From positions 353,272-417,271 of the forward strand of contig JBFLZR010000003.1 of NCBI GenBank assembly GCA_040756055.1: a stretch of DNA of 64,000 nt, read 5' to 3'. The translations under genes were made by a program, and so were the position numbers. Under the pieces are notes generated by a model. That model was not told the origin of the DNA and did no database searches. It saw only the letters and a program-made list of their open reading frames with translations. This stretch comes from Candidatus Zixiibacteriota bacterium (GTDB lineage: Bacteria; Zixibacteria; MSB-5A5; GN15; FEB-12). Below are positions 57,445 through 64,000 of the stretch, piece by piece (position 1 is the stretch's first letter; every line of letters starts with the position of its first letter).

Positions 57445-58329
57445 TTGTCATCAGTTGTCAAAAAAGGTATTGTTTTGGCCGGTGGGTTGGGCAGCCGGCT
57501 GTATCCGGCAAGTCTGGCGGTTTCAAAGCAGCTTCTGGCAGTCTATGACAAGCCGATGATCTATTATCCGCTTTCGGTGTTGATGGATATTGGAGTAACG
57601 GATATAATGATTATTGTCAATGCCGGTGACGCTGACAAGTTTAATGCGCTGTTCGGCAACGGGGAGAGGCTCGGTATTAACATCAGGTACGCGGTCGAAG
57701 ACCACCCGAAGGGGATAGCCAACGCGTTCATAATAGCCAGCGATTTTATCGACGACGACACAGTTGCTTTGATACTCGGCGACAATATTTACTGTGATAC
57801 AGGTATAATCATCAGAGCGGTTGATAAATTCGAATCCGGAGCTTTGGTTTTTGGCGTGACGGTTTACAATCCGGATGAGTATGGCGTGGCTGAGGTCAGC
57901 GAGGACGGGCGAGTTCTGTCGATTGAAGAAAAACCGACAAGCCCCAAATCAAATATTGCGGTCACCGGATTATACGTTTACGACTCCGACGTTGTGGCGA
58001 TTGCTGAGGGTCTCAAACCGTCGGCGAGGGGAGAGCTTGAGATTACTGATGTCAATATGGAGTATGTCAGGCGCGGGAATATTATACTCGCTAATCTTGG
58101 CGATGAGGTGCCGTGGTTCGATGCCGGCACGGCGCAGAGTATGATGAGGGCGGGTCACGCTGTCGCGGACCGTGAAAAGCAGACCGGCCGAAAGATAGGC
58201 TGTCCTGAAGAAATCGCGCTCGAGTGCGGATATATCAGCCTTGACCAGATGAGACAGCAGCTCGAGTCAATGCCGGAATCCGATTATAAGGCATATTTAA
58301 CTCGTATAGTGGCTGTTCAGGCCGGATAA
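57445..58329 (+). CDS. rfbA: glucose-1-phosphate thymidylyltransferase
   Basis: 294 residues. The nucleotide motif LAGGLGSRLYPASLAVSK and the metal motif LGDNIYCD are conserved, and EEKPTSPKSN is the sugar-binding loop. It forms dTDP-glucose from dTTP. I placed the start at the TTG at 57445, 5 bp after rfbD and behind AAGGGG, because the longer frame would lie inside rfbD. It ends the operon, so first and last steps flank the middle ones. Confidence 0.94.
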   Translation: MSSVVKKGIVLAGGLGSRLYPASLAVSKQLLAVYDKPMIYYPLSVLMDIGVTDIMIIVNAGDADKFNALFGNGERLGINIRYAVEDHPKGIANAFIIASDFIDDDTVALILGDNIYCDTGIIIRAVDKFESGALVFGVTVYNPDEYGVAEVSEDGRVLSIEEKPTSPKSNIAVTGLYVYDSDVVAIAEGLKPSARGELEITDVNMEYVRRGNIILANLGDEVPWFDAGTAQSMMRAGHAVADREKQTGRKIGCPEEIALECGYISLDQMRQQLESMPESDYKAYLTRIVAVQAG

Positions 58330-58366
58330 TAAGGGCTGTTATCTCGAATTGGCATAAAAATATCCG

Positions 58367-58395
58367 TTGATTTTTCGATACTGATTGTATATTAT
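58367..58395 (+). promoter_or_regulatory. promoter of tRNA-Tyr, with palindrome after it
   Basis: TTGATT (58367-58372) and TATTAT (58390-58395), spacer 17 bp. A 7-bp palindrome, ACCTGCC-GA-GGCAGGT (58402-58417), starts near the expected transcript start. Confidence 0.5.
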
Positions 58396-58437
58396 TGCCA
58401 GACCTGCCGAGGCAGGTTCACAAATATCTCGAAAGCT

Positions 58438-58519
58438 GGTGGGGTTCCCGAGCGGCCAAAGGGAACAGACTGTAAATCTGTCGGCGAAGCCTTCGGAGGT
58501 TCGAATCCTCCCCCCACCA
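58438..58519 (+). tRNA. tRNA-Tyr (GTA)
   Basis: Acceptor GGTGGGG pairs with CCCCACC. The anticodon loop is CTGTAAA (GTA), and there is a long class II variable arm (TCGGCGAAGCCTTCGG). 82 nt, no encoded CCA; a T run follows. Confidence 0.96.
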
Positions 58520-58643
58520 CTTTTTTGTGTCTTCTGACCACACTTCCAATACGCCGTCGAACAAAAGCCTTGTCGAAATTGCCGCATTTGCATAGCTTGC
58601 CTTTTATGTTTTAGACGCAACCTTTCTCGAAGGAGTGCCGGCC

Positions 58644-60236
58644 ATGTTTCATAAAATTCTGGCTTTAATATTTCTGTGCTTGCTTGTACTTACGCTTTCA
58701 GCGGCCCCGGCTCTTACCGGAACCGGCGAATTCCCACCGTCGGTGATGAAAGCCCTTGAGGCTTCGGGCAACAATCGGCCCGAGCTGGAAAAAGCGTTTA
58801 CTCACTATCAACAACGGTCGGACAGCAGCGAGATAGACCGACTGAAATACATGGCGGTTCAGTACCTGATAGAGAACATGGAGGGGCACTGTTATGTCAC
58901 GTACAAGCTCGTCGATACCGCTGGGGAAGAGGTTGACTTCAACGTGCTGGACTACCCTGATTATGATTCGCTCGAGCGGGCAGTGGGGGCTATTGAGGAT
59001 GCTCGCGGCGTACTTGACTACAAGAGAAAAGACAAGTTCGATGACCTTCAGACTATCACCGCCGATTTTCTTATGAATCAGATAGACTATGCTTTTCGGG
59101 CATGGACAGAGAAACCGTGGGCGCAGAATCTGACGTTTGAGCAATTTTGCGACTATGTCTTACCATACCGCGGGAGTAACGAGCCGCTGGAGCCGTGGCG
59201 GGAGTACTTCTGGAGTCGGTACGAGGGTATCGTCGATAGTATGTCGGATCCAACTGACATCGTTGAGGCCGCCAGAATAATAAATGATGATGTCCGTTCG
59301 TGGTTCGGTTTTGATCCTCGCTATTACTATCATCCCACCGATCAGGGACTGTCCGAAATGCTGGGCAGCGAGCTCGGTCGGTGTGAGGACATGACCAATG
59401 TAACCATATATGCTTTCCGGGCCAATGGCCTGGCGGTCACCAGCGACTACACTCCGTACTGGGCCAACTCCGGCAATAATCACGCCTGGAACGCGATTCT
59501 TCTTGCCGACGGCAGAGTTGTGCCTTTTATGGGGGCAGAGGCCAATCCCGGCGAGTATAAGCTTGCCAACAAACTGGCCAAGGTATATCGCAAGATGTAT
59601 GCGTTGCAGCCGGACAACCTCATATTTCAGACGCGAAAACAGGAGGAAGTCCCGCGTTGGTTAGCCGGCAAGAATTATATCGATGTAACCCCGGATTATA
59701 CCGAAGTCTTTGATGTCAGCCTGTCCTTTACGGAAGAACTGCCCGATTCGGTCGATATGGCCTATCTTTGTGTTTTCAACTCGGGCGAGTGGCAGGCCAT
59801 TCACTGGGGGAGGATTTTCGACGGCACCGCGGTGTTTACGGACGTGGGCTCCGATATAGTTTATCTTCCCGCACTGTATTTGAATGAAGAGATTGAACCG
59901 TTTGGCCCGCCGTTCGTGCTCGAAAAGAACACCGGCAAGGTCATAACACTCGAGGCGTCCGGGTTAAATTCAATGGTGAAACTAACCGGCACGACTCAGC
60001 GTAAACAGGAAATCTCGACCGATGGAGTCGCGAAATCATCGCTGGCGGACGGTAAAGAATATGAATTTTTTGTGTGGCAAGACGGCTGGCAGTCACTGGG
60101 TACAGCTACTGCGGGTGATGAACCTCTCGGCTTCGAAAATGTACCGCAGGGAGGACTGTATTGGCTGGTTGCCGATGACTCCGATCGGGAAGAACGCATT
60201 TTCACGATTGATGATAGTATTCAAGTCTGGTGGTAG
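58644..60236 (+). CDS. secreted transglutaminase-like protein
   Basis: 530 residues. AAGGAG stands 8 bp before the ATG at 58644; a signal peptide follows (ALIFLCLLVLTLSAAPALTG). A transglutaminase-core pattern appears at LGRCEDMTNVT (Cys, about residue 250) and NNHAWNAILL (His, about 285), with an acidic partner expected later. Beta-rich domains follow to the end. In bacteria this fold often acts as a peptidase or crosslinker outside the cell; the target is unknown. Confidence 0.78.
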   Translation: MFHKILALIFLCLLVLTLSAAPALTGTGEFPPSVMKALEASGNNRPELEKAFTHYQQRSDSSEIDRLKYMAVQYLIENMEGHCYVTYKLVDTAGEEVDFNVLDYPDYDSLERAVGAIEDARGVLDYKRKDKFDDLQTITADFLMNQIDYAFRAWTEKPWAQNLTFEQFCDYVLPYRGSNEPLEPWREYFWSRYEGIVDSMSDPTDIVEAARIINDDVRSWFGFDPRYYYHPTDQGLSEMLGSELGRCEDMTNVTIYAFRANGLAVTSDYTPYWANSGNNHAWNAILLADGRVVPFMGAEANPGEYKLANKLAKVYRKMYALQPDNLIFQTRKQEEVPRWLAGKNYIDVTPDYTEVFDVSLSFTEELPDSVDMAYLCVFNSGEWQAIHWGRIFDGTAVFTDVGSDIVYLPALYLNEEIEPFGPPFVLEKNTGKVITLEASGLNSMVKLTGTTQRKQEISTDGVAKSSLADGKEYEFFVWQDGWQSLGTATAGDEPLGFENVPQGGLYWLVADDSDREERIFTIDDSIQVWW

Positions 60237-60254
60237 AGTAAGAAACTAACGGAT

Positions 60255-61637
60255 ATGAGTCAGATGTTTGAACCTGTTGAAAAAGAACGCAAGGACTACA
60301 CCGAAGGTTCAATTACAAGTTCCATTGTAAAAATGGGACTGCCGTCGATGTTCGGTTTCCTCAGCCAGAACATTTATTCCCTCGTTGACACTTTCTGGGT
60401 ATCGCGACTTCCGGAGAAAGAATCCGGCGTGGCGGCTGTGACATTCTTTGCCACCATATTGTGGCTTTTCTTTTCGTTCAACCAGCTCGTCGGCCCGGGC
60501 TCGGTAGCCATCATTTCGCGACGTTATGGAGAAAAGGACTATGATAACGCCGAGAAGGCAATTAAAGAGACTCTATTTCTCAAGCTTTTCTTCGGGATTC
60601 TGTTCGGCATAGTCGGCTATTTCTTTGTCGACAGGATGCTCTTGTTGATGGGGGCGGAAGGGCTTGCCCTCACCGAGGGTATAGCGTATGGACAGGTGAT
60701 GTTTATCGGTATGCCCATTATGTTTGCTACCTATTCGATTTACACCGCCATGCGAGGGGTGGCCAATCCGCAAATGGCCATGTACCTGATGATTGCCTCT
60801 AACCTGATGAACCTGATTCTCGACCCGATTATTATGTTCGGCTATTTCGGATTGCCGGCCCTAGGGATTCGTGGCGCCGCCATAGCATCGGTAGCAAGCT
60901 TTACCCTCACCCTGGCCGTCGGGCTACTGTTTTTCTATGGTGACTTCACAAATGTGAGGCTCCACTTACGGGGGAAGGTGGCTATGTCGGCGCAATCGAT
61001 GTGGAAGATGGTCAAGATAGGCGTTCCGGCCTGGTTTGGTGATATGTCGTTCTCGGGGGCACGGTTGGTAATAACTCCGCTGATAGCGGCATTCGGCACC
61101 AAAGTGGTTGCGGCCTATGGCGTCGGTAATCAGGTGACACACTTCGGTATCATGATCCTGGTCGGTATCGGGTTGGGGTTGTCTTCTTTGATCGGGCACA
61201 ACCTGGGCGGAAAGAAATTCGAGCGAGCCAAGAAAACGGCGGATCAGTCGATACTTCTGGGCACAGCCATAATGCTGGTCTTCGGCATACTGAATTTCGT
61301 TTTTGCGGAGTCGGTGATGAGACTCTTTTTCGAGTCGGATGATACGGTGCGATATGGAGTAATCATGCTCAGAATCTTCGCCATAAGTTTTCCCTTTATC
61401 GGGGTCTTTATCATGGTGTCCGAGATTCATGTCGGCGTTGGATTGAATACGCCTGCCATGGTTGTCAGCATCGTCCATTCGTGGTTGTTAGAGGTTTTAC
61501 CAATCATAATGCTCACACAGTTCATGAGTTTCGACCAGAACGCCATCTGGTGGACCATATCGGCTGCCGGGATAGTATCTTCCATTATTTTCTATGCCTA
61601 CTATCGCAGAGGGCGCTGGCTGACGGTCGAGGTTTAG
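60255..61637 (+). CDS. MATE family efflux transporter
   Basis: 460 residues, 12 helices in two repeats: GLPSMFGFLSQNIYSLVDTFWV at the start and VKIGVPAWFGDMSFSGARL at the second half. It exports drugs or metabolites using Na+ or H+. It begins 18 bp after the transglutaminase-like gene and may be cotranscribed. The substrate is unknown. Confidence 0.92.
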   Translation: MSQMFEPVEKERKDYTEGSITSSIVKMGLPSMFGFLSQNIYSLVDTFWVSRLPEKESGVAAVTFFATILWLFFSFNQLVGPGSVAIISRRYGEKDYDNAEKAIKETLFLKLFFGILFGIVGYFFVDRMLLLMGAEGLALTEGIAYGQVMFIGMPIMFATYSIYTAMRGVANPQMAMYLMIASNLMNLILDPIIMFGYFGLPALGIRGAAIASVASFTLTLAVGLLFFYGDFTNVRLHLRGKVAMSAQSMWKMVKIGVPAWFGDMSFSGARLVITPLIAAFGTKVVAAYGVGNQVTHFGIMILVGIGLGLSSLIGHNLGGKKFERAKKTADQSILLGTAIMLVFGILNFVFAESVMRLFFESDDTVRYGVIMLRIFAISFPFIGVFIMVSEIHVGVGLNTPAMVVSIVHSWLLEVLPIIMLTQFMSFDQNAIWWTISAAGIVSSIIFYAYYRRGRWLTVEV

Positions 61638-61660
61638 GCGATTCGTTCCGGCGAAACTTC

Positions 61661-61689
61661 TTGACATTTCCTTGATTATACTTTACTTA
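61661..61689 (+). promoter_or_regulatory. promoter of the PAS/LuxR gene
   Basis: TTGACA (61661-61666) with TACTTA (61684-61689), spacer 17 bp, about 30 bp before the start codon. Confidence 0.45.
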
Positions 61690-61721
61690 TAGAAAAGGAC
61701 CATTTAAGGTATTGTATACCT

Positions 61722-63617
61722 ATGAGGTCTTCTGCGTTCGCTATACGACAGGCGGCCGCAGTTGTTTTGGGTAAGCTCGGGAATGGGGCTAGCAAAAAGG
61801 GCGACAGTAAAACCATGTCCTCTGATGAGACAATGAATTCCAACGGGCTCGAGCTATCTGCCGGTAAAGCCAAGCATATCAGTTTCGCGCGCTCTTTATC
61901 CAGCGCTACGACGTCGCAGGATTCTGATATGTCTCTGGATACGCTTAAATCTCAGCACAAGCTGTTCTTTCTGGCGCTCGAGTCTCTACCGCACCCGTTT
62001 TGTCTGATCGACGCCAGCGACTTTTCTATCAAACTGGCCAACTCGGCGGCGGGCTTCGACGGTAAAGGTAAGTGTTACTCCACCATGCACTCGGTTGAAA
62101 AGCCTTGCGCCTCGATGGGCGAGCCCTGTCCCGTCGATCTGATAAAAAAAACTAAGGCGCCGGTTGTGGTGGAGCATATTCATCCGGATGAAAGCGGCAT
62201 ACCGCGCTGTGTTGAAGTACACGGGTATCCGGTATTCGATGAAGAGGGGGAGGTAGCACACATTATTGAATTTCTTCTGGATATTACGCAACGACGTTGC
62301 GTGGAGGACGCTCTGCGGGAATCAGAGGCGAAGTGGCGTTCGGTGGTCGAAAACGCTCCGGATACAATCCTTTCCGTCGATCGCAGTGGCAAGGTACTGT
62401 TTGCCAACAGGGATCTTCCATGTTCAAACGGCCATGTCAGCATAAACGACCTATCCCTTGATGACTTTATCCCGGCCGAACATCTTCAGCTGGTAAAGCA
62501 GAAGGTGCGGAGGGTTTTCGACACCGGGGAAGCGGATCGATTTGAGATATCGTCGCTGAAGGACGATGGTGGTCAGGTGTGGTGTTCGACGAGGCTCGGA
62601 CCGATAATACGCGACGGAAGAGTGTGTGCCGTCATCCTTATGGCCAGAGATACTACCGAGCACAAGAGAGTTGAGGGGGAACTTGTCCGGGCGCAGTCTG
62701 AACTTGAGCGGAGGGTGGAGGAGCGCACCGCCGCTCTGGCCGAAGTAAATGAAAAGTTGAGGGTTGAAATCGCGGAAAGAAAGTCCGCTGAAACGGCGTT
62801 GCGCGATTCCGAAAAATTGCACCGGGTCATTCTCGAGCACATTTCTGACGCCCTGTTTATTACTGATGACACCGGCAGGATTACCTACGTGAGTCCGACG
62901 GCCGCAGACATTTTCGGGTACACCCCCGACGACTTACGCCGCGTGGACAATATCCGGCAGATACTTGGAAAAGACATCCCCGATATCAGGGAATTGACCA
63001 GGCGGGGAAAGTTTGACAATATCCGACTAACAGTTTCGGATACACGCGGCCACGAGCTGACCCTGCTGGTTAACATAAAGAAGACCTCCATAGGTGACGG
63101 TACGGTTCTGTATACCTGTCGCGATATTTCGCGTCTGATCAGGGCCGAAGAGGCGCTGCAAACTGTCAACGAGGAGCTGCGCCTGGAACGCGAATCACTT
63201 CGTCAGAAAAATACGGCCCTGAAGGAAATACTCGGACAGATCGAGCAGGAAAAAAAGCGTGTGGCTACACAGATTCATCTGAATATAAACAGGGTGGCTA
63301 TCCCGATTCTCAAGACGCTGGAGCGAAAGGTTTCTCCGGATGGAGAGTATTTCATTACTCTACTAAAAAGTTCTCTGTCCGAGATTACCTCACCATTTAT
63401 TAGCCGACTTGAGAAGAATTTCACCAACCTGACCCCCAGAGAACTGGAAATATGCCACATGATCAAGAATGGTTTTACCAGCAAGCAGATAGCAGCCACC
63501 CTGAACAATTCCGTGGAGACCGTACTCAAACAGCGCAAGACAATTCGAAAGAAACTTCAGATTACCAATCAGAAAGTCAACCTGGTTACTTACCTTAAGT
63601 CATTGGAACAAAGTTAA
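61722..63617 (+). CDS. PAS-domain regulator with C-terminal LuxR helix-turn-helix
   Basis: 631 residues, cytoplasmic. Residues about 80-185 form a PAS domain with a conserved cysteine set, C-x8-H-like spacing then C and CP (GKCYSTMHS, EKPC, GEPCPV). A second PAS follows at about 205-315 and a third at about 365-470, joined by coiled coils (ELERRVEERTAALAEV). The end is a LuxR-type domain: LTPRELEICHMIKNGFTSKQIA and ETVLKQRKTIRKKLQI. There is no kinase domain, so it looks like a one-component sensor that binds DNA directly. The cysteines might hold a cofactor or metal. Promoter TTGACA lies upstream. Confidence 0.85.
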   Translation: MRSSAFAIRQAAAVVLGKLGNGASKKGDSKTMSSDETMNSNGLELSAGKAKHISFARSLSSATTSQDSDMSLDTLKSQHKLFFLALESLPHPFCLIDASDFSIKLANSAAGFDGKGKCYSTMHSVEKPCASMGEPCPVDLIKKTKAPVVVEHIHPDESGIPRCVEVHGYPVFDEEGEVAHIIEFLLDITQRRCVEDALRESEAKWRSVVENAPDTILSVDRSGKVLFANRDLPCSNGHVSINDLSLDDFIPAEHLQLVKQKVRRVFDTGEADRFEISSLKDDGGQVWCSTRLGPIIRDGRVCAVILMARDTTEHKRVEGELVRAQSELERRVEERTAALAEVNEKLRVEIAERKSAETALRDSEKLHRVILEHISDALFITDDTGRITYVSPTAADIFGYTPDDLRRVDNIRQILGKDIPDIRELTRRGKFDNIRLTVSDTRGHELTLLVNIKKTSIGDGTVLYTCRDISRLIRAEEALQTVNEELRLERESLRQKNTALKEILGQIEQEKKRVATQIHLNINRVAIPILKTLERKVSPDGEYFITLLKSSLSEITSPFISRLEKNFTNLTPRELEICHMIKNGFTSKQIAATLNNSVETVLKQRKTIRKKLQITNQKVNLVTYLKSLEQS

Positions 63618-63887
63618 TTATGTGGTACCGATGGCCTGTCAGGCAAGCGTGCTCTGATATAAGAACGCCGGATTTTGCTTGTTATTGGTGATTAGTCTAT
63701 GGGGTACAAGTGATACCCAATATGGGTCTAATAATGCCCTCTTGATAAACAGGCTAAAAAGCAGATAATAGCATAAAGAGGAGAGGATTAGTCGTATAAG
63801 GGCGATTAAGAACTTACGAAATTCGTGAGGATGGAGAAACGGCACTCGCGGATACTGTACTCTCCCAGTTGAAGTAGATACCGTCTT

Positions 63888-64000
63888 TTATGTCAATGGT
63901 TGATATTGTGGATTGAACCTTTCTCTTTTTATGAGCATAGCTCTGATTATGTTCAGCATTTTCCTCATGCAGGCCGCCAGAGCGACTTTTTTGAGTTTTC
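63888..64000 (-). CDS. IS110-family transposase, C-terminal part
   Basis: Thirty-six codons of the 3' end of a transposase that continues beyond the window. The frame reads KLKKVALAACMRKMLNIIRA, then MLIKRERFNPQYQPLT and stop, which matches the typical C-terminal end of IS110-family DEDD transposases (KVALVACMRKLL type). The right end of the element probably lies within a few tens of bases after the stop, where TTGACATAAAAGACGG resembles known IS110 ends, but no exact terminus can be set. The 63618-63887 gap shows only a short palindrome (63810-63826) otherwise. Confidence 0.75.
   Translation of the reverse strand, partial: KLKKVALAACMRKMLNIIRAMLIKRERFNPQYQPLT

Overview
The window is a chromosomal segment of a Gram-negative bacterium. 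Its gene families point to the Fibrobacteres-Chlorobi-Bacteroidetes side of the tree, most likely an uncultured lineage such as Zixibacteria or a relative. The clues are: secreted proteins ending in PNP-type FlgD-like sorting domains, two GWxTD-domain proteins, three DUF1573 proteins, an 'alternate' GlmU, a K+-dependent membrane pyrophosphatase, many lipoproteins, and GTG/TTG starts mixed with ATG. The placement is an inference from families, not a measured phylogeny. There is no prophage, plasmid or CRISPR signature. The only mobile DNA seen is the 3' end of an IS110-type transposase at the right edge.

Layout. 1-5.1 kb: RND efflux pump with its adaptor, and a dicarboxylate/acidic amino-acid symporter, all leftward. 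5.4-13 kb: a secreted FG-GAP protein, a NapH-type ferredoxin, a methyltransferase and a large secreted protein. 13-17.4 kb: a two-receiver PEP/pyruvate-binding protein and glutamate dehydrogenase. 17.7-18.0 kb: a HesB/IscA-like gene with an in-frame TGA that reads as selenocysteine, followed by a convincing SECIS hairpin. 18.2-24.2 kb: alternate GlmU, GalT, GlgA, a membrane glycosyltransferase with a TPR tail, then tRNA-Gly and tRNA-Cys. 24.4-27.7 kb: a small ferredoxin, a probable new small RNA on the minus strand, DUF1573 plus a cysteine-synthase-family gene, a SPOR lipoprotein and YjbQ. 27.8-32.4 kb: S9 peptidase, two-CW protein, and a zinc-ribbon/PEGA/TPR protein. 32.6-34.0 kb: a lipoprotein. 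34.2-36.2 kb: HppA.

36.3-42.9 kb is a tight operon: Yip1-like protein, TolC, adaptor, MacB-type ATPase and two separate permeases, i.e. a complete tripartite ABC export system. 43.0-47.4 kb holds a GWxTD pair facing a DUF1573 pair across a bidirectional terminator. 47.5-51.7 kb: sugar dehydrogenase, FAD-linked oxidase and an exported C1 peptidase. 51.9-54.7 kb: HisS, ROK kinase and a small membrane protein, then tRNA-Phe. 55.0-58.3 kb: a dTDP-rhamnose-type cluster (rfbC, an SDR, rfbD, rfbA) with no recognisable rfbB, then tRNA-Tyr. 58.6-63.6 kb: a transglutaminase-like secreted protein, a MATE transporter and a PAS/LuxR regulator.

Many transcription units start with TTGAC-type -35 boxes 16-18 bp from TATATT-like -10 boxes and end in GC hairpins with T runs. 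Promoters, small RNA and SECIS calls were made by eye from the bases; no folding or database search was run.
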